Origin: Dryocola clanedunensis_A
GTDB lineage: Bacteria > Pseudomonadota > Gammaproteobacteria > Enterobacterales > Enterobacteriaceae
Assembly (NCBI GenBank): GCA_038405435.1
Contig: JBBYHZ010000004.1
Direction: 5' to 3' (one strand)
Length of the DNA stretch: 64,000 nt
Shown: positions 25,806 through 34,936 of the stretch, one piece after another
How the letters are laid out: every line of letters starts with the position of its first letter
Numbering within the stretch: the stretch's first letter is position 1
Translations under genes and position numbers: made by a program
The notes under the pieces: generated by a model
The model's input: the letters and a program-made list of their open reading frames with translations, nothing else
What the model was told of the DNA's origin: nothing
Database searches by the model: none

Positions 25806-25817
25806 AAAACCAGCCAA

Positions 25818-26285
25818 CTATTTCTTAGGCTGAACTCGTGCGGTCAAACCACGCAGGAAGTAGCGCAGGAACTGGTCGCCGCACTCGCGGAAGTTTTTGT
25901 GCTCAGGCGCACGCATCATCGCGGTAATTTCCGGCATGGAGATGCGGAATTCCTGCGAGGTCAGAATTTCCAGCACGTCGTCGCTTTTCAGGTCGAAGGC
26001 AATACGCAGCTTTTTCAGGATGATGTTATTGGTCATCTTGCGCTCAAGCTTTGGCGCCGGGCGGCTTTCGTCTTTACCGCGGCGGAAATAGATCAGGCCG
26101 TTTAAGAAGTTAGCCATCAGAATATCCGGGCAGAGCTTGAAGTTCTCTTCTTCTTCCTTCTTGGTCCAGGTCACGATTTGCTCGGCGGTGACCGTGGTAT
26201 CCGTCAGGGCGAAAATTTTCACCATGTCGTCATTGTTCAGGTTCAGCATGTAGCGCACGCTGCGTAATACGTCGTTGTTCATCAT
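25818..26285 (-). CDS. yehS: DUF1456 family protein YehS
   Basis: Cytoplasmic protein of 155 aa made of two similar DUF1456 halves, each with 'NNxxLxxLRxxxxLxxDDxxxI' type pattern and 'MPEITAMMRAPEHKNFRECGDQFLRYFLRGL' near the end. It matches E. coli YehS (156 aa); molecular function unknown. ATG 26285 is used; the next codon is also ATG. The frame stays open upstream but the extra residues do not resemble YehS. It lies downstream of mrp on the same strand with about 180 bp between. Confidence 0.93.
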   Translation of the reverse strand: MMNNDVLRSVRYMLNLNNDDMVKIFALTDTTVTAEQIVTWTKKEEEENFKLCPDILMANFLNGLIYFRRGKDESRPAPKLERKMTNNIILKKLRIAFDLKSDDVLEILTSQEFRISMPEITAMMRAPEHKNFRECGDQFLRYFLRGLTARVQPKK

Positions 26286-26381
26286 GGTGGAAAATCTCTC
26301 GTTCAGGATCTCGAAAAGCGGGCAGTATATCGGGAAGCATGGGCGTTGTAACAAAAACTACGTCGTTATATATCCCTTAAT

Positions 26382-26408
26382 GGTGGAAGACGCTCTCGCT
26401 TTTCCACC
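26382..26408. repeat. REP-like palindrome (variant)
   Basis: GGTGGAA (26382-26388) and TTCCACC (26402-26408) flank GACGCTCTCGCTT. It is a variant of the dispersed family, with compensating changes in both arms that keep the stem intact. Confidence 0.65.
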
Positions 26409-26431
26409 CTACCAGGCCCGGGCGTGTTTAG

Positions 26432-26455
26432 AGCGGGTAAGGTTACTCACCCGCT
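26432..26455 (-). terminator. Hairpin downstream of mrp
   Basis: AGCGGGT (26432-26438) pairs with ACCCGCT (26449-26455), seven bases past the mrp stop. The U-tract is weak. Confidence 0.45.
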
Positions 26456-26462
26456 ACAACAT

Positions 26463-27575
26463 TTAAACGGCCCGGAAAGCGATATCGGCTGGGATAACTT
26501 CACCCTGCCAGTAGAGCTGCGCCGCTACGCGGCCTGCCAGTTCGCGGTATATCGCGGTGAATTCGCTGTCAGGGCGGCTGACCACGGTTGGCGTACCCGC
26601 ATCCAGATCTTCACGCAGCGTGATGTGCAGCGGCATCTGGCCCAGCAGCGAAGTGTGATACTGCTCCGCCAGCTTCTGTGCGCCGCCGGTGCCGAAAATA
26701 GCCTCGTGGTGTCCGCAGCTGCTGCAAATGTGCATGCTCATGTTCTCGACGATACCCAGCACCGGCACGTCCACCTTCTCAAACATCACGATGCCTTTAC
26801 GGGCGTCGATAAGCGCAATGTCCTGCGGCGTGGTAACGACCACGGCACCGGTAACAGGAATGTTTTGCGCAAGCGTCAGCTGGATGTCGCCGGTGCCCGG
26901 CGGCATATCCAGCACCAGATAATCCAGATCCGGCCACATGGTTTCCTGCAGCATCTGCATCAGCGCCTTGCTGGCCATCGGGCCGCGCCAGACCATGGCG
27001 TTTTCGTCTGTCACCAGATAACCGATAGAGTTAGTGGCAAGCCCGTGTGCAGTTATCGGCGTCATGTGCGTGCCGTCCGGCGAGGTTGGACGCTCGTGCT
27101 CCGCGCCCAGCATGGTCGGGATCGATGGACCATAAATATCCGCATCCAGAATGCCGACCTTCGCCCCTTCTGCGGCCAGCGCCAGAGCGAGGTTAACCGC
27201 CGTGCTGGATTTGCCGACGCCGCCCTTGCCGGAGCTGATGGCAATAATGTTCTTCACACCGCTGATGCCCGGATGATTTTTGACGCGCTTTAAGGTGGCG
27301 ATGTTGTGGCTGAGCTTCCAGTCCACCGCTTTCGCACCGGTGATGCGCAGCAGATCCGAACTGCACTGCTCCTGTAGCGCTTCGAAGCCGCTGCGCCAGA
27401 CGAACGGCATCAGCAGCTCAACGTGCAGCGTGTCGTCAAGCATCGCGACGTGGTGTAGCGCTTTGAGCGCGGTGAGGTTGTGCTTCAGGGTTGGGTGTTG
27501 AAAATTGGCCAGCGTTCCGGCAACCATGGCGCGCAGCTGCTCCGGGGACTTACCTGGCTGGGATTGAGAGCTCAT
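26463..27575 (-). CDS. mrp: Iron-sulfur cluster carrier ATPase Mrp (ApbC)
   Basis: Cytoplasmic P-loop ATPase of 370 aa that binds and delivers Fe-S clusters. It has an N-terminal MIP18-like domain (about residues 1-100), a deviant Walker A 'SSGKGGVGKSS' and the cluster-binding 'CSSCG' motif near residue 283. The sequence follows E. coli Mrp (369 aa) throughout. It diverges from metG across 161 bp, the same head-to-head arrangement as in E. coli. Confidence 0.97.
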   Translation of the reverse strand: MSSQSQPGKSPEQLRAMVAGTLANFQHPTLKHNLTALKALHHVAMLDDTLHVELLMPFVWRSGFEALQEQCSSDLLRITGAKAVDWKLSHNIATLKRVKNHPGISGVKNIIAISSGKGGVGKSSTAVNLALALAAEGAKVGILDADIYGPSIPTMLGAEHERPTSPDGTHMTPITAHGLATNSIGYLVTDENAMVWRGPMASKALMQMLQETMWPDLDYLVLDMPPGTGDIQLTLAQNIPVTGAVVVTTPQDIALIDARKGIVMFEKVDVPVLGIVENMSMHICSSCGHHEAIFGTGGAQKLAEQYHTSLLGQMPLHITLREDLDAGTPTVVSRPDSEFTAIYRELAGRVAAQLYWQGEVIPADIAFRAV

Positions 27576-27736
27576 CCCGACTCCTTATGTTTTTTATCGA
27601 CAATTGCAGTTTGTTAAGCATACCAGATGCCGCCTGGGGCGATAAAATTTCCTTGTGCACCTTGTGTGGTTTACCCCGGGGCGGGCTTTCGGTTAACATC
27701 AAAGCCCTTTTCTCTCTAGAAGATGCAATTCCTACT

Positions 27737-29767
27737 ATGGCTCATGTCGCGAAAAAATTATTGGTAACGTGCGCACTCCCGTACGCTAACGGCTCAATCC
27801 ACCTCGGTCACATGCTCGAGCACATTCAGGCTGACGTCTGGGTCCGTTACCAACGAATGCGCGGCAACACGGTCAACTTCATCTGTGCGGACGACGCCCA
27901 CGGTACCCCTATCATGCTGAAAGCCCAGCAGTTAGGCATTACCCCGGAGCAGATGATTGGCGAAATGAGCCAGGAACATCAGACGGACTTCGCCGGCTTT
28001 AACATCAGCTATGACAACTATCACTCCACACACAGCGATGAAAACCGCGAGCTGGCGTCGCTGATGTATGGCCGCCTGAAAGAGAACGGTTTTATTAAAA
28101 ACCGCATCATTTCGCAGCTTTACGATCCGGAAAAAGGCATGTTCCTGCCGGACCGCTTCGTGAAAGGCACCTGCCCGAAGTGTAAATCACCGGATCAGTA
28201 CGGCGATAACTGCGAAGTTTGTGGCGCGACCTACAGCCCAACCGAGCTTATCGAGCCTAAATCAGTGGTCTCCGGCGCTACGCCAGAAATGCGCGATTCC
28301 GAGCACTTCTTCTTCGACCTGCCGTCGTTCAGCGAAATGCTGCAGGCCTGGACCCGCTCCGGCGCGTTGCAGGAGCAGGTCGCCAACAAGATGCAGGAGT
28401 GGTTCGAGTCTGGCCTGCAGCAGTGGGATATCTCCCGCGATGCGCCTTACTTCGGCTTTGAAATCCCGGACGCGCCGGGCAAATACTTCTACGTCTGGCT
28501 GGACGCGCCAATCGGCTACATGGGCTCCTTCAAGAACCTGTGCGACAAGCGCGACGACCTGGACTTTGACGAGTACTGGAAAAAAGACTCCACCACCGAG
28601 CTGTATCACTTCATCGGTAAAGATATCGTTTACTTCCACAGCCTGTTCTGGCCGGCGATGCTGGAAGGCAGCGGTTTCCGCAAGCCGACCAACCTGTTCG
28701 TGCACGGCTACGTGACGGTAAACGGCGCGAAGATGTCCAAGTCCCGCGGCACCTTTATTAAGGCCAGCACCTGGCTGAACCATTTTGACGCCGACAGCCT
28801 GCGCTACTACTACACCGCGAAGCTCTCTTCCCGCATCGACGATATCGACCTGAATCTGGAAGATTTCGTGCAGCGCGTGAACAGCGATATCGTCAACAAA
28901 GTCGTTAACCTGGCGTCCCGCAATGCGGGCTTTATCGCCAAACGTTTCGACGGCGAGCTGTCCGCTGAGATTGCCGACCCGGCGCTGTACAAAACTTTCA
29001 CCGATGCGGCGCAAAGCATTGGCGAAGCGTGGGAAAGCCGCGAGTTTGGCCGTGCGGTGCGTGAAATCATGGCGCTTGCCGATGTGGCAAACCGCTACGT
29101 CGACGAACAGGCGCCGTGGGTTGTCGCTAAGCAGGAAGGTCGTGACGCCGATCTGCAAAGCATCTGCACCATGGGCATCAACATGTTCCGCGTGCTGATG
29201 ACCTGGCTGAAACCAGTCCTGCCAACGCTTGCGGAACGTGCTGAAGCGTTCCTGAACTGCGAGCTGAGCTGGGACAGCATCAATACCCCGCTGCTCAGCC
29301 ACAGGGTGAACAACTTTAAGGCGCTCTACAACCGCATCGAGATGAAGCAGGTTGAGGCGCTGGTTGAAGCATCGAAGGAAGAAGTGAAGGCGGCAGCGGC
29401 CCCGGCCACCGGCCCGCTGGCGGACGATCCGATTGCTGAAACCATCACTTTCGATGACTTCGCAAAAGTTGATCTGCGTATTGCGCTGATCGAGAAAGCC
29501 GAATTCGTGGAGGGCTCCGACAAGCTGCTGCGCCTGACGCTGGAAATCGGCGGCGAGAAGCGTAACGTCTTCTCCGGCATCCGCTCTGCCTACCCTGACC
29601 CGTCCAGGCTGGAAGGCCGTCTGACCATGATGGTGGTCAACCTGGCGCCGCGTAAAATGCGCTTCGGCATCTCCGAAGGCATGGTGATGGCCGCAGGCCC
29701 TGGCGGGAAGGATATCTTCCTGCTGAGCCCGGACAGCGGCGCTCAGCCTGGAATGGCCGTTAAGTAA
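27737..29767 (+). CDS. metG: Methionyl-tRNA synthetase
   Basis: Cytoplasmic class I aminoacyl-tRNA synthetase of 676 aa (E. coli 677). Visible elements are the HIGH-type 'HLGH' in 'ALPYANGSIHLGHML', a zinc knuckle with CPKC and CEVC, the 'KMSKS' loop and a C-terminal tRNA-binding OB domain ('FDDFAKVDLRIALIEKAE'). ATG 27737 gives MAHVAKKLLVTCALPYANG, aligned to the E. coli start; the frame is open upstream but not conserved. A strong terminator follows. Confidence 0.98.
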   Translation: MAHVAKKLLVTCALPYANGSIHLGHMLEHIQADVWVRYQRMRGNTVNFICADDAHGTPIMLKAQQLGITPEQMIGEMSQEHQTDFAGFNISYDNYHSTHSDENRELASLMYGRLKENGFIKNRIISQLYDPEKGMFLPDRFVKGTCPKCKSPDQYGDNCEVCGATYSPTELIEPKSVVSGATPEMRDSEHFFFDLPSFSEMLQAWTRSGALQEQVANKMQEWFESGLQQWDISRDAPYFGFEIPDAPGKYFYVWLDAPIGYMGSFKNLCDKRDDLDFDEYWKKDSTTELYHFIGKDIVYFHSLFWPAMLEGSGFRKPTNLFVHGYVTVNGAKMSKSRGTFIKASTWLNHFDADSLRYYYTAKLSSRIDDIDLNLEDFVQRVNSDIVNKVVNLASRNAGFIAKRFDGELSAEIADPALYKTFTDAAQSIGEAWESREFGRAVREIMALADVANRYVDEQAPWVVAKQEGRDADLQSICTMGINMFRVLMTWLKPVLPTLAERAEAFLNCELSWDSINTPLLSHRVNNFKALYNRIEMKQVEALVEASKEEVKAAAAPATGPLADDPIAETITFDDFAKVDLRIALIEKAEFVEGSDKLLRLTLEIGGEKRNVFSGIRSAYPDPSRLEGRLTMMVVNLAPRKMRFGISEGMVMAAGPGGKDIFLLSPDSGAQPGMAVK

Positions 29768-29772
29768 AAACA

Positions 29773-29803
29773 AAATACCCCGGCAAGCCGGGGTATTTTT
29801 TTA
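29773..29803 (+). terminator. Rho-independent terminator of metG
   Basis: ATACCCCGG-CAAG-CCGGGGTAT followed by a run of T lies just after the metG stop codon: a GC-rich stem, short loop and U-tract. Confidence 0.92.
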
Positions 29804-29824
29804 GCAATGAGCATAGCGGTTGTA

Positions 29825-29851
29825 GGGGGACAGGCGTCAGCGCCATCCGCC
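29825..29851. repeat. REP-like palindrome (degenerate)
   Basis: GGGGGAC and ATCCGCC (29845-29851) flank AGGCGTCAGCGCC. The left arm has drifted. It lies between metG and mdfA, at the junction of two blocks that are far apart in E. coli. Confidence 0.5.
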
Positions 29852-29855
29852 GGGT

Positions 29856-31076
29856 TTATGCATCCGTCCGGTTCCCCACGCTCTTATCCTTCAGAAACAC
29901 CACCATCAGCCCCAGCCACAGCACGCCGCCCAGCAGATTAAACAGGCTGAACAGCCCGCTGCCGCCGTGGAGATAGGCGTGCTTGCTGACTTCAATCCCA
30001 ACCGTAAAGATCAGCATTTGCAGCATGCCCATCGCCGCCGACACCGTGCCTTTGCTCATCGGGCTGGCAAACAGCGTCAGGCGCACCAGGCCCGCGTTGG
30101 CAAGGCCAATCCCGTAAGCGTACAGGCTAAGCCCTGCGGTCATCCACAGATAAGCATGGCTGGAGACGACGGTAGCTGCCGCCGCCACAATCAGGCCAGG
30201 CACAATCCACCAGCCGCCCATGATAATCAGCGAGCGCACGCTGCGCCGGGACGTTAAGCGCGCCAGCACCAGGTTCCCCAGAATCAGCGCGCCGAAGATT
30301 GGCACCTGCAGCAGGCCGTATTCGTAGGTGCTGAGCTTTTCACCGCTGATGATAATTACCGGCGACTGGGCAATCCACGCCAGCAGCGGCAGGCTGACAA
30401 AGCCGATAGCCAGCGATCCGGCGACAAAGCGGACGTTTTTCAGGACCAGCTTGTAGTCATGCCCAAGGTCTTTGAGGGAGAGCTTCTCGCCCAGGCGCGT
30501 GGCGGTTTCCGGCATCGCACGGTGCAGGCCAAAGAACGAAAAGGCTGCCAGCACGGCGAACAAAATAAACATGGTTTCCCAGGGCGCGTAATGCACCCAC
30601 GCCGCGCCAACCAGCGGCCCAAGCAGCGGGGCTATCAGCGCCACGTTCGCCATCAGCGCGGTTATCTTGATGCAGACCGCCTCCTCGAACGACTCTTGAA
30701 TAGCCGCGTAGCCCACCGCGCCGATAAAGCACAGGCTTATCCCCTGCAGGAAGCGCAGGAAGGTGAACTGCTCGATGCTTTGCGCGAGCAGGGTGGCAAG
30801 GCAGGTGACGATAAACCAGACCACGCCGGTCAGCATCACCGGACGGCGGCCAATGCGGTCCGACAGCGGCCCTAACAGCCACTGTAAAAACATGCCGCCT
30901 GCGAGATAGGCCGTCATCGACGTAGGAACCCATTCGATACCCGCGTTGTACTGTTTAACGACCTCCAGCATGCCGGGCTGGATCATGTCGTTGCCGATGT
31001 AGGTAGAAAATTCATAGAGCACCAGGCACAGCGGGAAAAGCAGCGCCTGGCGACCCAGTCGTTTGTTATTTTGCAT
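29856..31076 (-). CDS. mdfA: Multidrug/H+ antiporter MdfA
   Basis: Inner-membrane major-facilitator efflux pump of 406 aa with 12 predicted helices; in E. coli it exports cationic, zwitterionic and neutral drugs in exchange for protons. Helix 1 retains the two acidic residues needed for multidrug recognition (Glu22 and Asp30, equal to E. coli Glu26 and Asp34), and the motif A loop 'GPLSDRIGRRPVM' is intact. ATG 31076 gives MQNNKRLGRQALLFPL, matching E. coli apart from four fewer residues at the N-terminus. Confidence 0.96.
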   Translation of the reverse strand: MQNNKRLGRQALLFPLCLVLYEFSTYIGNDMIQPGMLEVVKQYNAGIEWVPTSMTAYLAGGMFLQWLLGPLSDRIGRRPVMLTGVVWFIVTCLATLLAQSIEQFTFLRFLQGISLCFIGAVGYAAIQESFEEAVCIKITALMANVALIAPLLGPLVGAAWVHYAPWETMFILFAVLAAFSFFGLHRAMPETATRLGEKLSLKDLGHDYKLVLKNVRFVAGSLAIGFVSLPLLAWIAQSPVIIISGEKLSTYEYGLLQVPIFGALILGNLVLARLTSRRSVRSLIIMGGWWIVPGLIVAAAATVVSSHAYLWMTAGLSLYAYGIGLANAGLVRLTLFASPMSKGTVSAAMGMLQMLIFTVGIEVSKHAYLHGGSGLFSLFNLLGGVLWLGLMVVFLKDKSVGNRTDA

Positions 31077-31256
31077 TAGTAACTCGAGAGGATAATGACC
31101 TGAAGAAACGAAAATCACGCGCAGTTTAATCAATTGCCCGCGCGGCTGATAGTAAATTGTGGCTGAAAAAGCGGGATATAGCACAACGGGTATTTCGTTT
31201 AAGGTTTTCTTAAGATCGCCTGCGTATGCTGCTCTTTTCCATTAAATAGTTCAGCT

Positions 31257-31997
31257 ATGACGATCCAGGACAAACTCCCGCTATCCGCTAAAGTTGGGGC
31301 AATTAAGACAAACCCGCTTTACCGCCTGCCGCCGCGCTTTTACCTTTACCAGTTCTGCTGGCTGCTTCTGCTTGCCGTGGTGTTTACCTGGCTGTCGCGC
31401 AATGAAGGGCTGGATCGCCTGATGACCGGCTACTGGTACGACGCTGCCAGCCATCGCTTCCCGTGGCAGAAAAATCAGCTGCTGGATCTGATTAACCACC
31501 GGCTGCTGAAAGATATTGTCATTGCCGGGGCCGTAATCGGCCTGTTTTACGGCCTGATTCGCCGCCAGCCGCGCTTAGTCACCGTTGCGGTACTGTTCGG
31601 GCTTGGCGCACTGACGGTGGGCGTGCTGAAAGCCACCAGCCACCACTCCTGCCCGTGGGATCTGCTGGAGTACGGCGGCAAGGCTATCTCTTATCCGCTG
31701 TTCGGCCACGTGCCGGACGGCAGCGGGCCAGGACGCTGTTTCCCCGGCGGCCATGCCTCCAGCGGCTTCGCGGTGATGGCGCTGTTTTTCCTGTTTTACC
31801 GCGAGCGTCCGACGCTTGCCTGGTGCTGCTTCGCAGGCGGTGCCGCCCTCGGGCTGATAATGGGCTATGGCCAGGTCATGCGCGGGGCACACTTTTTCAG
31901 CCACAACCTGTGGGCAGGTTGGTGGGTATGGCTAACGCAGATTGTGGTGTACGGCATCGTCTCCACTCTGCTGGTTAAGGAACCACAATCGCTATGA
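31257..31997 (+). CDS. PAP2-family membrane phosphatase
   Basis: Inner-membrane phosphatase of 246 aa with about six helices. The PAP2 catalytic motifs are present: 'KATSHHSCPWD' (in place of KxxxxxxRP), 'PGGHASSGFA' (PSGH type) and 'GYGQVMRGAHFFSHNLWAG' (SRxxxxxHxxxD variant ending HN). It does not align end to end with YbjG, LpxT or PgpB as I recall them. Its stop overlaps the ybjG start, so the two phosphatases are co-translated. Lipid A or undecaprenyl pyrophosphate metabolism is plausible. Confidence 0.85.
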   Translation: MTIQDKLPLSAKVGAIKTNPLYRLPPRFYLYQFCWLLLLAVVFTWLSRNEGLDRLMTGYWYDAASHRFPWQKNQLLDLINHRLLKDIVIAGAVIGLFYGLIRRQPRLVTVAVLFGLGALTVGVLKATSHHSCPWDLLEYGGKAISYPLFGHVPDGSGPGRCFPGGHASSGFAVMALFFLFYRERPTLAWCCFAGGAALGLIMGYGQVMRGAHFFSHNLWAGWWVWLTQIVVYGIVSTLLVKEPQSL

Positions 31998-32602
31998 TGG
32001 AACAACTCAATCAGACGCTCTTTTTACTGATTAACGCCACCCCAGATTCGCCGGAGTGGACGATTAAGCTGGCGATTTTCATCGCCAAAGATCTGATTAA
32101 TATCGTCCCGCTGCTGATTGCTATTCTCTGGCTGTGGGGCCAGCGCAAACAGATCGCCGCCCAGCGCGAGGTGGTCATCAAAACCTCGATGGCTATCATT
32201 ATCAGCGTGTCGCTCTCCTGGATAATCGGCCATATTTTCCCGCACGACCGTCCCTTCGTAGAGGGGATTGGCTATAACTTCCTGCACCATGCGGCGGACG
32301 ACTCCTACCCAAGCGACCACGGCACGGTGATCTTCACCTTCGCCCTCGCCTTCCTGCTCTGGCACCGGCTGTGGTCGGGCGTGGTGCTCTTTGCCATTGC
32401 CTGCGCCATCGCCTGGTCGCGGGTTTATCTGGGCGTCCACTGGCCGATGGACATGCTCGGCGGGCTGCTGGTCGGGCTGTGCTCGTGCCTGTGGTCGCAA
32501 ATGATCTGGAACCAGTGGGGCGCGAACATCTACCGCCGCCTGCATCAGCTGCACCGCTTCTGCTTCGCGCTGTTTATCCGCAAGGGCTGGATACGTGACT
32601 AA
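31994..32602 (+). CDS. ybjG: Undecaprenyl-diphosphatase YbjG
   Basis: Inner-membrane PAP2-type phosphatase of 202 aa that recycles undecaprenyl pyrophosphate for cell-wall synthesis; its overexpression in E. coli gives bacitracin resistance. Catalytic motifs are 'FPHDRPF', 'YPSDHGTVIF' and 'AWSRVYLGVHWPMDML'. It follows E. coli YbjG closely (198 aa). ATG 31994 overlaps the preceding phosphatase gene; ATG 31997 is the alternative. It is followed by a REP-like palindrome and a strong terminator. Confidence 0.95.
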   Translation: MMEQLNQTLFLLINATPDSPEWTIKLAIFIAKDLINIVPLLIAILWLWGQRKQIAAQREVVIKTSMAIIISVSLSWIIGHIFPHDRPFVEGIGYNFLHHAADDSYPSDHGTVIFTFALAFLLWHRLWSGVVLFAIACAIAWSRVYLGVHWPMDMLGGLLVGLCSCLWSQMIWNQWGANIYRRLHQLHRFCFALFIRKGWIRD

Positions 32603-32639
32603 GCGGCAATCGGCAGGTAATATCTGCTCTGACACGAAC

Positions 32640-32664
32640 GGCGGGTAGCGCAGGCTTATCCGCC
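32640..32664. repeat. REP-like palindrome
   Basis: GGCGGGT (32640-32646) and ATCCGCC (32658-32664) flank AGCGCAGGCTT. It sits just before the ybjG terminator. Confidence 0.65.
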
Positions 32665-32673
32665 CTAGCTTTT

Positions 32674-32698
32674 AAAAACCCGGCAGCGCCGGGTTTTT
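32674..32698. terminator. Rho-independent terminator of ybjG
   Basis: AAAAACCCGGC (32674-32684) pairs perfectly with GCCGGGTTTTT (32688-32698) around AGC. The A- and T-runs make it potentially bidirectional. Confidence 0.92.
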
Positions 32699-32714
32699 AC
32701 TGTTCAGAGGCATT

Positions 32715-33479
32715 ATGGAAACCCGGCGCGACGAACGCATCACCCGCCTGATTCAGGCGCTTAAACGCAGCGATAAAATCCACCTGAAAGACGCGGCCCT
32801 GCTGCTTGGCGTTTCGGAGATGACTATTCGCCGCGATCTGAACGGCGAGGCTGGCCCCGTCGTTCTGCTGGGCGGCTACGTCGTACTCGAACCGCGCAGC
32901 TCGTCCGTCAGCCACTATCTTTTAAGCGATCAGAAGACGCGCCAGGTTGAAGAGAAGCGTCAGGCCGCGCGGCTGGCCGCCGCCATGATCCGCCCGCATC
33001 AGACCGTGTTTTTCGACTGCGGCACCACCACGCCCTACATCATCGAAGCGCTGGATAACGATCTGCCGTTTACCGGCGTCTGCTATTCCCTGAACACCTT
33101 TCTGGCGCTCCAGGACAAGCCCAACTGCCGGGTCATTTTAAGCGGCGGCGAGTTCCACGCCAGCAACGCGATTTTCAAACCGATCAATTTTCAGGAGTGC
33201 CTGAGCAACCTCTGCCCGGACGTCGCCTTTTTCTCGGCGGCGGGGCTGCATACGCGCCACGGGGCAACCTGTTTTAATCTGGATGAGCTGCCCGTGAAAC
33301 ACTGGGCGCTGTCGATGGCACAGCAGCGTGTGCTGGTGGTGGATGGAAGCAAGTTCGGCAAGGTGCGCCCGGCCTGCATGGGGCCGCTCTCCTCGTTCAA
33401 TACGATTATCAGCAATGAAAAACCCGCCGCGGAGTTTGTGGAGTACGCCGCGGCGGAAGCTGTCAGGCTGGTGTGGTGA
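32715..33479 (+). CDS. deoR: Deoxyribonucleoside regulator DeoR
   Basis: Transcriptional repressor of 254 aa controlling deoxyribonucleoside catabolism in E. coli, with deoxyribose 5-phosphate as inducer. The N-terminal winged helix covers about residues 5-55 ('LLGVSEMTIRRDLNGEAGPVVLLGGYVVLEP') and the C-terminal DeoR sensor domain has 'FFDCGTTTPYIIEALD'. The sequence matches E. coli DeoR across its length. It abuts the convergent dacC gene with no bases between the two stop codons. Confidence 0.96.
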   Translation: METRRDERITRLIQALKRSDKIHLKDAALLLGVSEMTIRRDLNGEAGPVVLLGGYVVLEPRSSSVSHYLLSDQKTRQVEEKRQAARLAAAMIRPHQTVFFDCGTTTPYIIEALDNDLPFTGVCYSLNTFLALQDKPNCRVILSGGEFHASNAIFKPINFQECLSNLCPDVAFFSAAGLHTRHGATCFNLDELPVKHWALSMAQQRVLVVDGSKFGKVRPACMGPLSSFNTIISNEKPAAEFVEYAAAEAVRLVW

Positions 33480-34685
33480 TCAGGAGAACCAGCTGCCGAA
33501 CCAGGCGTGGAATTTCATCAGCACAAAGTCCCACATGCGGCTGAAGAAGCCGCCCTCTTCAACGGCCTCCATCACCATCAGCGGACGCTGCTCTATGACC
33601 TTATTATTGAGCTGGAAGTTAATCTTGCCGACCACCTGCCCTTTCTTCAGCGGCGCGGTCAGCTGGGGCTGATCGAGGGTAAAGCTCGCCTTCAGGTTCT
33701 TCAGCTGCCCACGCGGGATGGTCACTGAGCCCGCCTCACCCGCGCCCAGCTTCACTTCGCTGCTGTCACCAAACCAGACTCGTTGCGTCACGAAGGTGGC
33801 ATCCGGCTTGATCGGGGTGACAGTTTCAAAGAAGCGGAAGCCCCAGGTCAGCAGCTTTTCACTCTCGTTAAAACGAATGCGGTCGGTTTTCGTTCCCAGC
33901 ACAACGGAAATCAGGCGCATATCGCCCTGGGTAGCGGAGGAGACCAGGTTGTAGCCCGCCCCGGCGGTGGTGCCGGTTTTCATGCCATCCACGTTCAGGT
34001 TAGAGCTCCACAGCAGGCGGTTGCGGTTCGGCTGCTTGATTTTATTGAAGGTGAACTCTTTCTCTTTGTGGATGGCGTACTCTTCAGGCACGTCGTGGAT
34101 CAGCGCCCGGCCCAGTAGCGCCATGTCACGGGCGGTACTGAACTGCCCCGGCGCGTCAAGACCGTGTACCGTTTTGAAGGTAGTGCTGGTGAGGTTGAGC
34201 TTCTGGGCGTAGTTGTTCATCAGGCTAACGAAGGAGTCCTGGCTGCCCGCCACGTAGTCGGCAATGGCAATACTGGCGTCGTTACCCGACTGGATAATCA
34301 CGCCTTTGTTCAGGTCTTCAACCGAAACCAGATCGCCCGGCTTCAGGAACATCAGCGATGAGCCGCGCAGCACCGGGTTGCCGGTCGCCCAGGCGTCTTT
34401 GCCGATGGTGACCATATCGGTCAGGTGGATTTTGCCCGCCTTCAGCGCCTGGCCCACGACATAGCTGGTCATCAGCTTGGTCAGGCTGGCCGGATCGAGC
34501 TTCTCGTCGGCGTTACCTTCCGCCAGCACCTTGCCGCTGGCGTAGTCCATCAGTATCCAGGCTCGCGCCTCAACCTGCGGCGCGTTCGCCGTTTGTTCTT
34601 CTGCTACCGCCGGGGCTGCCAGCAATAAAAGGGTCGTCCCTGCAAGCATTGCTCGTAATGACGCTGGGATTTGCAAAATCTTCAT
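33480..34685 (-). CDS. dacC: D-alanyl-D-alanine carboxypeptidase DacC (PBP6)
   Basis: Periplasmic penicillin-binding protein of 401 aa that trims the terminal D-Ala from peptidoglycan pentapeptides. It has a signal peptide ending at 'AAPAVA', the active-site SxxK motif Ser67-Lys70, SGN at 133-135 and KTG at 236-238. The C-terminal amphipathic anchor ('FFSRMWDFVLMKFHAWFGSWFS') holds it to the inner membrane. Length and sequence match E. coli PBP6 (400 aa), and the neighbours deoR and gstB match E. coli order. Confidence 0.97.
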   Translation of the reverse strand: MKILQIPASLRAMLAGTTLLLLAAPAVAEEQTANAPQVEARAWILMDYASGKVLAEGNADEKLDPASLTKLMTSYVVGQALKAGKIHLTDMVTIGKDAWATGNPVLRGSSLMFLKPGDLVSVEDLNKGVIIQSGNDASIAIADYVAGSQDSFVSLMNNYAQKLNLTSTTFKTVHGLDAPGQFSTARDMALLGRALIHDVPEEYAIHKEKEFTFNKIKQPNRNRLLWSSNLNVDGMKTGTTAGAGYNLVSSATQGDMRLISVVLGTKTDRIRFNESEKLLTWGFRFFETVTPIKPDATFVTQRVWFGDSSEVKLGAGEAGSVTIPRGQLKNLKASFTLDQPQLTAPLKKGQVVGKINFQLNNKVIEQRPLMVMEAVEEGGFFSRMWDFVLMKFHAWFGSWFS

Positions 34686-34936
34686 AAAACCACCCGAGTA
34701 TCCATTCTAAAAAAAATCACGACGCGCGCCGCACTCATTGTTTCAAGTTGTAAGTAAGCTAGCGTGCGAACCCGCTTAAAGAAACATGGCGTTGGTAAAG
34801 TTTGTTAAGTTTATTCGATATTTTGCGCACTTGCCGCAGTCGCGCCTGTTTTTTTCTGGTCCGTTGAGGTGCTATGGTGTTTTCTTAAACGAAGATCGCA
34901 ATTAATCGCAAACAGCCACGCTAAACAGGAGCGTTT

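Noticed and set aside
28262..29773. 503-codon frame antisense to metG
   Set aside because: It is a mirror of GC-rich codon use in metG; composition (many His, Arg, Gln, Val) is typical of antisense shadows and nothing matches a known family.
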